Source: an uncultured Ignavibacteriota bacterium (GTDB lineage: Bacteria > Bacteroidota > Ignavibacteria > UBA10030 > UBA8401). From it: a stretch of 5,947 nt of DNA. The stretch spans positions 1 to 5,947 of the forward strand of contig CAIVNT010000602.1 of NCBI GenBank assembly GCA_903907305.1. Reading direction: 5' to 3'. The notes under the pieces were generated by a model that did not search any database, was not told the origin of the DNA, and worked only from the letters and a program-made list of their open reading frames with translations. A program made the translations under genes and the position numbers. Positions within the stretch are counted from its first letter, which is position 1. Each line of letters opens with the position of its first letter. Positions 1 through 5,947 of the stretch are shown one piece after another.

Positions 1-882
1 CCAAAAAAGATCTGGTCCATTCTCGATCTGATCACCTGGGGAACGGAATATCTCAAGGAGAAAAAGATCGAGGAAGCACGTCTTACCATCGAATTATTGT
101 TGTCCCACGTCCTTTCCTGCCAGAGGATCCAGCTCTACACGAGTTTTGACAAACCGCTGTCGGATGAAGAGCTTGCCCGTTTCAAAGAACTCTTGAAACG
201 ACGTCTTGTCAATGAACCGCTCCAGTACATTATCGGTCATACACAATTCATGGGACTGAAATTCGGTGTGGACAAACGCGTGCTGATTCCGCGTCCCGAA
301 ACAGAAGTTCTTGTAGAGCACTGCGTGAGAATGATGAAGCAAAGCTTTCCGAATGAGGAATCTGTTTCGATCCTGGATCTCGGCACCGGCAGCGGGTGCA
401 TTGCTGTCTCTCTTGCAACAATGATCCCGAATTCCCGTGTGTCAGCCGTTGATGTCAGTAGTGATGCGTTGATCGTTGCACAACAGAATGCAGAACTGAA
501 TTCGATGCAGGAACGGGTTAACTTTCAACAATATGATATTCTACAATTGACGGGAAATATCTTTTCGGAAAAGTTCCACTGCATCATTTCCAACCCGCCG
601 TATATCTCATCGAAAGAATTTGCTGAGGTCACGAAGGATGTGAAAGATTTTGAACCGAATTCTGCATTGACCGATGGCGGGGACGGATTGAAATTCTATC
701 CGGCAATTGCACACTACGCAAAGTACCATCTGACCGAGAACGGTATCGTCTGCGTTGAACATGCATATGACCAGTCAGAACAGGTTCAGAAGATCTTTGC
801 TGAGTATGGATTCAATGATCCGATCATTATCAAGGACTATCAGGGGATCAATCGGCACTTGTTGTATATGAAAAAATTATAA
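1..882 (+). CDS. prmC: Peptide chain release factor N5-glutamine methyltransferase PrmC (HemK), 5'-partial
   Basis: This SAM-dependent methyltransferase modifies the glutamine of the GGQ motif in release factors RF1 and RF2 in the cytoplasm, which promotes efficient peptide release. The reading frame is open from base 1. The 293 codons present include the N-terminal helical substrate-recognition domain (W-S-I-L-D-L-I-T-W near the start, then an ARLTIELLLSHVL helix), so probably only a few residues are missing. An internal TTG at 97 is not the true start, because this conserved domain lies upstream of it. Visible motifs are RPETE (from base 292), the SAM-binding loop DLGTGSG (376-396) and the catalytic NPPY (592-603), which holds the substrate glutamine. 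The family is usually about 275-295 residues, so the length fits. PrmC often follows prfA, but the upstream neighbour is not visible. The gene ends in TAA and no terminator hairpin follows. Identification is very secure. Confidence 0.97.
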   Translation, partial: PKKIWSILDLITWGTEYLKEKKIEEARLTIELLLSHVLSCQRIQLYTSFDKPLSDEELARFKELLKRRLVNEPLQYIIGHTQFMGLKFGVDKRVLIPRPETEVLVEHCVRMMKQSFPNEESVSILDLGTGSGCIAVSLATMIPNSRVSAVDVSSDALIVAQQNAELNSMQERVNFQQYDILQLTGNIFSEKFHCIISNPPYISSKEFAEVTKDVKDFEPNSALTDGGDGLKFYPAIAHYAKYHLTENGIVCVEHAYDQSEQVQKIFAEYGFNDPIIIKDYQGINRHLLYMKKL

Positions 883-1008
883 GAAATACCAAATTCCAAA
901 AAGCAAATCTGAAATTCAAAACATGTAAACTGAAATCTGAAACTTGCATCCAGTATCTTGAATCCTAAAACATTAATCAGTAACCTAAGACCTAAATCCT
1001 AACATCTC
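883..1008. repeat. Degenerate heptameric tandem repeat filling the prmC-dtd spacer
   Basis: Read from base 883 in steps of seven, the spacer divides into 18 consecutive heptamers, for example GAAATAC, CAAATTC, CAAATCT, GAAATTC, GAAATCT, GAAACTT, GAATCCT and TAACCTA. Position 3 of the unit is A in 17 of 18 copies, position 5 is a pyrimidine in 17 of 18, and position 2 is A in 13 of 18. The consensus drifts from roughly GAAATCT in the first half to roughly AAATCCT/TAACCTA in the second. The strand shown is very poor in G. No open reading frame, hairpin or promoter is evident in it. It begins directly after the prmC stop codon and ends about 22 bases before dtd. The role is unknown. Confidence 0.75.
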
Positions 1009-1030
1009 CATAGTCTTTCGAAAAAAAACC

Positions 1031-1486
1031 ATGCGCGCTCTCATCCAACGTGTCTCATCAGCAAGTGTTACCATCGACGGGAAACTTCATAGTTCCATCG
1101 GTAAAGGACTGCTGATTCTGCTCGGTATCAAAACGACCGATACTGAAGCTGAAGTGCAATATCTCGCCGAGAAATGCGCCGCTCTGCGGATCTTTGAGGA
1201 TGCTGAAGAGAAAATGAATCTTTCCGTGAAAGATGTCGATGGTTCCATCCTGATCGTTTCGCAGTTCACTTTATACGGCGACACGCGGAAAGGAAATCGT
1301 CCCAGTTTTATCGATGCCTCACCGCCGAATATCGCAGAGCCGCTCTATGAGAAGTTCGTTCTGTCATTATCCTCTATCCTCGGTAAAGAAAAGATCGCTG
1401 CCGGAGTTTTCCGTGCGATGATGGAAGTTGCACTCGTCAACGACGGTCCCGTCACTGTCATTGTTGAATCCAAACATCAGGCCTGA
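1031..1486 (+). CDS. dtd: D-aminoacyl-tRNA deacylase (DTD, D-Tyr-tRNA deacylase)
   Basis: This cytoplasmic homodimeric enzyme hydrolyses D-amino acids (and glycine) mischarged onto tRNA, keeping D-residues out of proteins. The 151 residues match the usual 145-155 of the DTD1 family over the whole length. It starts with the typical MRALIQRVSSASV strand. The SQFTLYGD motif lies at residues 77-84, followed by RKGNRPSF (86-93), and the Gly-cisPro motif lies in NDGPVT at 137-142. That motif enters the active site of the partner subunit and excludes L-amino acids. The GVFRAMM segment (125-131) occupies the position of the family's G-x-F-x-A-x-M stretch. ATG at 1031 gives exactly the family's normal N-terminus. 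The bases before it (eight A then CC) contain no Shine-Dalgarno sequence. It lies 148 bases after prmC in the same direction, separated by the heptamer repeat. Nothing looks damaged. Confidence 0.97.
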   Translation: MRALIQRVSSASVTIDGKLHSSIGKGLLILLGIKTTDTEAEVQYLAEKCAALRIFEDAEEKMNLSVKDVDGSILIVSQFTLYGDTRKGNRPSFIDASPPNIAEPLYEKFVLSLSSILGKEKIAAGVFRAMMEVALVNDGPVTVIVESKHQA

Positions 1487-1523
1487 AACGGCAAAGCTAT
1501 TCTTCAGTAAAAAATGAAATATG

Positions 1524-1558
1524 TTTTGACTTTCCCGTTTCGACTTTTTACTTTCTTC
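1524..1558. repeat. Five pyrimidine-rich heptamers ending at the next start codon
   Basis: Five back-to-back heptamers read TTTTGAC, TTTCCCG, TTTCGAC, TTTTTAC and TTTCTTC. All five start with TTT, and three of the five end in AC. The array stops one base before the ATG at 1560, so it occupies the place where a ribosome-binding site would normally lie, and no purine-rich Shine-Dalgarno sequence is present. The period is the same as in the repeat between prmC and dtd. On the minus strand the units become GTCAAAA/GTAAAAA, so the two arrays may be related in opposite orientation, though this is a guess. With only five units, chance composition is not fully excluded. Confidence 0.5.
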
Positions 1559-1559
1559 T

Positions 1560-2471
1560 ATGGCTTTCTACTTCATCTTTTGGGACGGTGTCGGCCTTGG
1601 GAAGAATGATCCCGTTTCGAATCCTTTTCTCACGGCAGATCTTCCGACGATCCGTTCACTCTTTGGCGGAAACGTTCCGACAGCAAAATTCAAAAAATTC
1701 ATTTCGGAGACGGTCTCTCTTTCTCCTGTCAACACAACACTTCGCGTTCCCGGACTTCCTCAAAGCGGTACGGGGCAAACGGCGATCATGACGGGAATGA
1801 ATGCTTCGAAATTCGTCGGGAAACATTTCGGACCGCATCCCTATTCCACACTTATTCCGGTCATTAAAGAGAAGAATCTATTCAAACAGCTGCACTCTAT
1901 TGGCAAATCGTCCTATTTCGCGAACGGATATCCGCAGAAGTATCTCGACTTTCTGTTCGGTCCCAAAGGCAGGATTCCTACAATTGCATTATCATATCTC
2001 TCCGCAGGTGGAACGCTCAATTCCCACGAAGAGATCAACCGCCGGTCAGCGATCTCAGCGGATATCTCAGGGACACGCTGGCATGAACTCGGTCATCCTG
2101 ATGTGAAGCCGATTACTCCGGTGGAGAGCGGCAGATTATTTGCAACACTTGCAAAGAATGTTGATCTGATCTATTTCGAATATTTTGTGACGGACCATGC
2201 CGGTCATTCTCAGGACATGGCGATGTCCGTAGAAATGCTCGAACGGATGGATGGATTTCTCAGCGGCATTCTTGAATCATTCGATTACGACAATGATATT
2301 CTTCTGATGATCAGCGATCACGGCAACATCGAAGATCTTTCGGTCAAGACACATACAATGAACCCGGTTCCGCTGGTCGTGATCGGCAAACGTCACCTAC
2401 AGTTATCCTCGCGCATAAAAAATCTCACACACGTAACTCCTGCGGTACTCTCATACTTCCAATCACATTGA
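1560..2471 (+). CDS. Uncharacterised alkaline phosphatase superfamily metalloenzyme (phosphomutase-like)
   Basis: This 303-residue protein belongs to the metalloenzyme branch that contains cofactor-independent phosphoglycerate mutase (iPGM) and phosphopentomutase. The two-metal site appears complete when compared with iPGM: D9 in WDGVG, S69 in PQSGTGQ as the likely phosphorylated nucleophile, D212 and H216 in TDHAGH, D253-H254 in SDHGN, and H265 in THTMNP. The spacing S-x-x-G around S69 copies the NSEVGH motif of iPGM, with Q73 where iPGM has histidine. It is much shorter than iPGM (about 510) or phosphopentomutase (about 390), so the cap domain inserted after the nucleophile must be reduced. 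There is no signal peptide or membrane segment, so a cytoplasmic phosphatase or phosphomutase is likely, with unknown substrate. It starts at ATG 1560 without a Shine-Dalgarno sequence and ends four bases before comEC, which suggests co-transcription but does not prove a role in DNA uptake. Confidence 0.88.
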   Translation: MAFYFIFWDGVGLGKNDPVSNPFLTADLPTIRSLFGGNVPTAKFKKFISETVSLSPVNTTLRVPGLPQSGTGQTAIMTGMNASKFVGKHFGPHPYSTLIPVIKEKNLFKQLHSIGKSSYFANGYPQKYLDFLFGPKGRIPTIALSYLSAGGTLNSHEEINRRSAISADISGTRWHELGHPDVKPITPVESGRLFATLAKNVDLIYFEYFVTDHAGHSQDMAMSVEMLERMDGFLSGILESFDYDNDILLMISDHGNIEDLSVKTHTMNPVPLVVIGKRHLQLSSRIKNLTHVTPAVLSYFQSH

Positions 2472-2475
2472 AGTT

Positions 2476-4899
2476 ATGAACGGACGTCCTGCACTCCGTG
2501 CAGCATCGGTCATCATTCTTGGTATCTGTTGTGCGCGGTTCTTTCCCTTTGATTGGAAAATATCTGCGTCAGTTGCACTGTTGTGTCTTGTTGCATGGGT
2601 TCTTTCCCTTACGATAGATCGAAAAACACGCGGAAGAGAATCATCCACATCGTATTTCATACTGCCTCTGTTATTCTTTGCTTCGGCTGCTTCGTATTCC
2701 ATCAACGAACAGTTCCATAGCAGTGACCACATTACACACTATCTCGATTCATCCGATACGCTGAACATTTATTGCACAGTGATCGATCAGCCTCGGCTCG
2801 TGAATGGAAAAACGACGATGCTGGTTTCCATCACTGCACTGCGCAATGAGTTCGATTCGGTTCAGACAGAAGGAAGATCATATCTTACGGTGATCCCGAA
2901 CAGACGAATGAAGGAAGTGCCGGTGGCGATCGGATATGGATATCAGTTGTCCTTCCGGAGTATCATCCAATCGCCGGGACAAGAGAGAAATCCGGGAGAA
3001 TTCAGTTACCGTGAATATCTTGCATTGAATAATATCTACGGAACGATCACTGTCGTTGGATATTCCAATGTTACGATTTCCCCTGAACGTACGACGAATC
3101 CATTCTTTGAGTATATCATTTTCCCGTCGAAGGAGTTTGTTTCCAAGACCATCCGCAGCGCGATGACGGGGGATGAGGCGAACTTTTTAACGGGACTGCT
3201 GCTTGGGGACAGAACGGACCTATCTGCTGAGATTAAAAACGCATTCATGAATACCGGGACGATCCATGTGCTCGCTGTTTCGGGTTCGCACGTTGTGCTG
3301 GTTGCTGAGATCATCTTTGTCGTGGTCGGTTTGCTCCGGTTCACGGGAAAACCCAAATATCTCCTCGCAATCATATTTCTTCTCTACTATATGTATCTCA
3401 CCGGTGCAACACCGTCCGTCGTCCGGGCGACTTTGATGGTGATCCTCATGTATATCGGAAAACTCTATGAGGAAAGGACCGATGTCTACAATCTTTTGGG
3501 AGCATCGGCAGTGATCATTCTGCTTCTTGAACCGAAACAATTGTTCGACGTAGGATTTCAACTCTCCTTCTCAGCCGTTTTTTCCATAGTATATTTTTAC
3601 CCAAAGTTGAATTCAGCTGTTCCGAAATTTCCGGAATCGATTGACAAATACAAAGCACTGTCGACTGTTTGGCAGTTGTTTGCAGTATCACTGGCGGCAC
3701 AGATCGGGACACTTCCGTTCACCGCATACTATTTCGGGAAAGTATCCATTGTTTCACTGTTTGCGAATCTTATCGTCGTTCCGCTGGTGGAAATTATTGT
3801 GACGGTCGGACTCAGCGGCGCAATTCTTGGGATAGCATCAATGTGGATCGCTTCCTGCTTCAGTGAAGTGAACAGTGTTATCTCGGTGATCACACTTTGG
3901 TTCGTGAAATGGGCAGAGCAGGTGCCGTATGCGATCGTGAATACTGCTACGTTCGGTCTGAAAGAAACGATCTTCTATTCTGCAGTGATCGGAATATTGT
4001 TCAATATCGGTAATAGAGATATTCAAAAGAGATTGATCTTTATCTCCATTGTTGCGGCGAATTGTTTTCTTTTTCTGTCACTCTTCGATCATGAAGTGAA
4101 AAGACTCAAAGTCACATTCCTCGATGTCGGACAAGGTGATGGTGCTGTTATTCAGTTCCCCTCCGGTGAAACGGTCGTCGTAGATGCAGGACCGAAAACA
4201 CCAGGGGTGGATGCAGGAGAAAGGACGGTCGCACCATTCCTCCGGCGCAGTGGCATCTCACAGATCGATGCGATCATCACATCGCATCCGCATGCCGATC
4301 ATTTGGGAGGAGTTCCGTTTCTGATGAGGAATTTTTCTGTGCACACCACTATTGACGCAGATCAGCGTGCGCAGTCCAATCTTTTTACGGATTATGAACA
4401 GTTGGAACAAAAGTGCGTCCAGATCACTGCTCGAGCCGGAATGATTCTGAATTATGGCGGGGCGAGATTGTATGTGCTTCATCCTACGCAGCGTTTCATC
4501 GATACTGATTCATCCAATGGATATTCGGATCTGAATCAATCGTCCGTTGTGTTCAAACTTCAGTATGGGACAACGTCGATACTTTTCACCGGTGATGCCG
4601 AGACCGAAGCGGAGGAGCAGCTTGTTGATGTGTATGGAGATTTTCTTCGGTCCGATCTGCTGAAAGCAGGACACCACGGTTCCTCGACAAGCAGTTCAGA
4701 AATGTTTGTCTCTGCCGTTCAGCCGAGAGATGTGGTTGTGTCTGTTGCAAAATTCAATAAGTTTCGTCATCCTTCAAAAAAAGTGATCAGCCGTTTTCAC
4801 CAACATCAGATAGTGGTGCATCGTACGGACGAGGAAGGAGCGGTGATCTTCGAATCGGACGGGGAAGAGCTGCATGTCGTTAGTTGGCGCGGAGATTAG
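2476..4899 (+). CDS. comEC: ComEC/Rec2 family DNA internalisation channel
   Basis: This inner-membrane protein of natural transformation carries single-stranded DNA into the cytoplasm. The 807 residues show the full three-part architecture. Hydrophobic segments at about 8-20, 30-46 and 60-76 precede a soluble OB-like/DUF4131 region (about 95-205) with the typical NPGEFSYREYLALN (172-185). The Competence domain (about 230-535) has LLLGDR (241-246), HVLAVSGSHV (264-273), TGATPSVVRA (309-318), GFQLSFSAV (360-368) and QIGTLPF (409-415), with many membrane helices. The C-terminal metallo-beta-lactamase-like domain (about 543-807) has FLDVGQGDG (548-556), D570, the metal motif SHPHADH (603-609), D707 in FTGDAE, H733/H734 in GHHGS and H765 in RHPS. 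This domain is thought to degrade the non-transported strand, and its ligands are all present. SGSHV replaces the common SGLHV. ATG 2476 is four bases after the preceding stop, so translational coupling is plausible. It ends in TAG. Confidence 0.97.
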   Translation: MNGRPALRAASVIILGICCARFFPFDWKISASVALLCLVAWVLSLTIDRKTRGRESSTSYFILPLLFFASAASYSINEQFHSSDHITHYLDSSDTLNIYCTVIDQPRLVNGKTTMLVSITALRNEFDSVQTEGRSYLTVIPNRRMKEVPVAIGYGYQLSFRSIIQSPGQERNPGEFSYREYLALNNIYGTITVVGYSNVTISPERTTNPFFEYIIFPSKEFVSKTIRSAMTGDEANFLTGLLLGDRTDLSAEIKNAFMNTGTIHVLAVSGSHVVLVAEIIFVVVGLLRFTGKPKYLLAIIFLLYYMYLTGATPSVVRATLMVILMYIGKLYEERTDVYNLLGASAVIILLLEPKQLFDVGFQLSFSAVFSIVYFYPKLNSAVPKFPESIDKYKALSTVWQLFAVSLAAQIGTLPFTAYYFGKVSIVSLFANLIVVPLVEIIVTVGLSGAILGIASMWIASCFSEVNSVISVITLWFVKWAEQVPYAIVNTATFGLKETIFYSAVIGILFNIGNRDIQKRLIFISIVAANCFLFLSLFDHEVKRLKVTFLDVGQGDGAVIQFPSGETVVVDAGPKTPGVDAGERTVAPFLRRSGISQIDAIITSHPHADHLGGVPFLMRNFSVHTTIDADQRAQSNLFTDYEQLEQKCVQITARAGMILNYGGARLYVLHPTQRFIDTDSSNGYSDLNQSSVVFKLQYGTTSILFTGDAETEAEEQLVDVYGDFLRSDLLKAGHHGSSTSSSEMFVSAVQPRDVVVSVAKFNKFRHPSKKVISRFHQHQIVVHRTDEEGAVIFESDGEELHVVSWRGD

Positions 4900-4923
4900 T
4901 ATTATCGTTCCATTGAAAATATA

Positions 4924-4973
4924 TTTTGCAAAACCCTCCTAAGGTGGGCAAAGACGCAAAGCCCGCTCAGGGT
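4924..4973. other. Palindrome and nested inverted repeat downstream of comEC
   Basis: A perfect 10-base palindrome TTTTGCAAAA (4924-4933) runs into a nested inverted repeat. The outer arms are ACCCT (4933-4937) and AGGGT (4969-4973). The inner arms are GGGC (4946-4949) and GCCC (4961-4964), around an 11-base loop that contains part of the octamer pair. The left internal bulge can itself form a small CC/GG hairpin. TATTTTGC occurs directly repeated at 4922-4929 and 4979-4986, bracketing the structure. There is no T-run right after the outer arm, so it does not look like a classical rho-independent terminator, although the position 25-75 bases after comEC would suit transcript-end processing. 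Folding stability was not calculated. Confidence 0.4.
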
Positions 4974-5032
4974 GGATGTATTTTGCTAAAGTTTTAAATT
5001 GTCAATTTTCTTTTGCGTCTTAGCCTCTTTGC
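4948..5032. repeat. Opposed clusters of a GCAAAGAC-like octamer
   Basis: On the plus strand two adjacent octamers read GCAAAGAC (4948-4955) and GCAAAGCC (4956-4963). On the minus strand three adjacent octamers read GCAAAGAG (5032-5025), GCTAAGAC (5024-5017) and GCAAAAGA (5016-5009). The clusters therefore face each other across a 45-base gap, and the exact 10-base arms AAGACGCAAA (4951-4960) and TTTGCGTCTT (5012-5021) could pair. The arrangement resembles a short palindromic intergenic repeat or decayed miniature element. No transposase and no clear target-site duplication is visible. The rest of this 252-base spacer (5033-5151) is pyrimidine-rich leader sequence without a recognisable promoter. 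Confidence 0.6.
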
Positions 5033-5151
5033 GAGAGATATTCGCTATTTTTCTGAGTGAGCCTAAATACATTCTTACCTGTTTCATCTTGTCCCCATCT
5101 TTCTTATTTTCATTCCACTGGTTATCCACCAATCATAACAACAGCAACCGC

Positions 5152-5947
5152 ATGTCAGCGAAGCAATTCAAGACCGATTCAGACATTCCGATCAAACAGT
5201 CCTACGGTCCGGCTGATGCAGGTTTATCGCATCCGCTGGGCGAACCGGGCACATTCCCGTTCACACGAGGAGTGCATCCGTCCATGTACCGTTCGCGGTT
5301 GTGGACGATGCGGCAGTATGCGGGATTCGGAAATGCGAAGCAATCAAACGAGCGGTATAAATATCTGTTGTCACAAGGAACGACCGGGCTTTCCGTGGCA
5401 TTCGATCTTCCCACGCAGATGGGATTCGACTCGGATCACATCATGAGCGAAGGAGAAGTGGGGAAAGTCGGTGTAGTGATCGATACACTTGCTGATATGG
5501 AAATTCTTTTTGACGGGATCGAGTTGCAGAAGATCACCACCTCCATGACGATCAATGCAACGGCGGCGATCCTTCTTTGTATGTATGTGGCATTGGCGAA
5601 GAAACAGAATTCCGATCTCACGAAAATATCCGGAACAATTCAGAACGATATTCTGAAAGAATATATTGCGCGTGGAACATATATCTATCCTCCTCAGCCA
5701 TCCATGCGGCTGGTGACAGATACATTCGCGTGGTGCAACACGAATCTGCCGTCGTGGAATACCATTTCCATCAGCGGATATCACATCCGTGAAGCCGGTT
5801 CCACCGCCGTGCAGGAGCTCGCTTTTACGTTTGCCAATGCAAAAGAATACGTCCGTTCTGCGATCAGCGCGGGATTGGATGTTGATTCCTTCGGACCAAG
5901 ACTTTCATTTTTTTTCAACGCCCATAACAATCTTTTTGAAGAAGTGA
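5152..5947 (+). CDS. Methylmalonyl-CoA mutase large (catalytic) subunit, 3'-partial
   Basis: This adenosylcobalamin-dependent enzyme interconverts (R)-methylmalonyl-CoA and succinyl-CoA in propionate metabolism. The window holds 265 codons of the substrate-binding TIM-barrel domain, with no stop before the edge. Family blocks are FPFTRGVHPSMYRSRLWTMRQYAGFG (residues 35-60, Y56 included), TGLSVAFDLPTQ (78-89), SMTINATAA (131-139), GTIQNDILKEYIARGTYI (161-178) and SISGYHIREAGS (206-217). Known active-site residues of the Propionibacterium enzyme (Y89, Q197, R207, Y243, H244, R283) fall at Y56, Q164, R174, Y210, H211 and R250, all with a constant offset of 33. Having Tyr and Arg at Y56 and R174 fits methylmalonyl-CoA rather than isobutyryl-CoA mutase, which has Phe and Gln there. 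ATG 5152 was chosen because homology begins at about residue 6-12; the frame is open back to 4990, but no better start is seen. There is no Shine-Dalgarno sequence. The cobalamin-binding part lies beyond the window or on a separate subunit. Confidence 0.96.
   Translation, partial: MSAKQFKTDSDIPIKQSYGPADAGLSHPLGEPGTFPFTRGVHPSMYRSRLWTMRQYAGFGNAKQSNERYKYLLSQGTTGLSVAFDLPTQMGFDSDHIMSEGEVGKVGVVIDTLADMEILFDGIELQKITTSMTINATAAILLCMYVALAKKQNSDLTKISGTIQNDILKEYIARGTYIYPPQPSMRLVTDTFAWCNTNLPSWNTISISGYHIREAGSTAVQELAFTFANAKEYVRSAISAGLDVDSFGPRLSFFFNAHNNLFEEV

Noticed and set aside
97..882. A TTG-initiated 261-residue version of prmC
   Set aside because: The same frame is open to base 1 and encodes the conserved N-terminal PrmC domain upstream of the TTG, so the gene simply runs off the window edge.
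1483..1507. CTGAA/TTCAG hairpin at the end of dtd followed by A-rich DNA
   Set aside because: A 5-base A/T-containing stem with a 15-base loop and no following T-run is too weak to call a terminator.
1526..1554. Sigma-70-like promoter TTGACT, 17-base gap, TACTTT
   Set aside because: The -10 hexamer matches consensus at only three of six positions, would require a leaderless transcript, and both boxes are explained by the heptamer repeat. The probable lineage also uses a different promoter consensus.
1801..2106. A 101-codon plus-strand frame inside the AlkP-superfamily gene
   Set aside because: It overlaps a coding frame carrying complete active-site motifs, and its own translation is Ser/Arg-rich with no family resemblance.
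5012..5053. Bacteroidota-type promoter from TTTG and TATTTTTC before the mutase
   Set aside because: The -7 element has a mismatch, and the available TTTG boxes lie 14 or 30 bases upstream, outside the usual spacing.
5122..5130. TTATCCACC, an 8/9 match to the DnaA box
   Set aside because: It is a single copy with no neighbouring boxes or origin context, and one near-match in this much sequence is expected by chance often enough.
5057..5446. A 129-codon plus-strand reading frame
   Set aside because: It overlaps the methylmalonyl-CoA mutase in another frame and its translation has no recognisable domain, while the mutase frame matches its family throughout.
5371..5784. A 137-codon minus-strand reading frame
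   Set aside because: It lies entirely opposite the well-conserved mutase sequence and its Cys/His/Arg-rich translation looks like an antisense shadow.

Overview
The window carries five plus-strand protein genes and no RNA genes, mobile elements or CRISPR. In order they are: prmC (release-factor glutamine methyltransferase, 5' end cut by the window edge), dtd (D-aminoacyl-tRNA deacylase), an uncharacterised compact alkaline-phosphatase-superfamily metalloenzyme, a full-length comEC/rec2 DNA-uptake channel, and the N-terminal half of a methylmalonyl-CoA mutase large subunit that runs off the 3' edge.

Organism: the genes have moderate G+C by eye, none of the four visible start codons has a convincing Shine-Dalgarno sequence, and the intergenic stretches are A/T-rich. 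This fits the Bacteroidota/Ignavibacteriota (FCB) side of the tree; an Ignavibacteria-like bacterium is a reasonable but unproven guess. Gene content alone does not fix the taxon.

Layout: 1-882 is prmC. 883-1030 is a non-coding spacer made almost wholly of a degenerate 7-base repeat. 1031-1486 is dtd. 1487-1559 is a short spacer ending in five pyrimidine-rich heptamers that run up to the next start codon. 1560-2471 (AlkP-superfamily enzyme) and 2476-4899 (comEC) are separated by 4 bases and look co-transcribed. 4900-5151 is a 252-base spacer with a nested inverted repeat and two opposed clusters of a GCAAAGAC-like octamer. 5152-5947 is the mutase, which has no stop codon within the window.

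Function: prmC and dtd both serve translation quality (release-factor modification and clearing of D-amino acids from tRNA). ComEC imports single-stranded DNA. The mutase belongs to propionate/methylmalonyl-CoA metabolism and is probably a separate transcription unit. The genes look like ordinary chromosomal housekeeping, and I see no evidence of an undescribed defence or mobile system. The most unusual material is the periodic repeat DNA in all three spacers and the functionally unassigned AlkP-superfamily enzyme.
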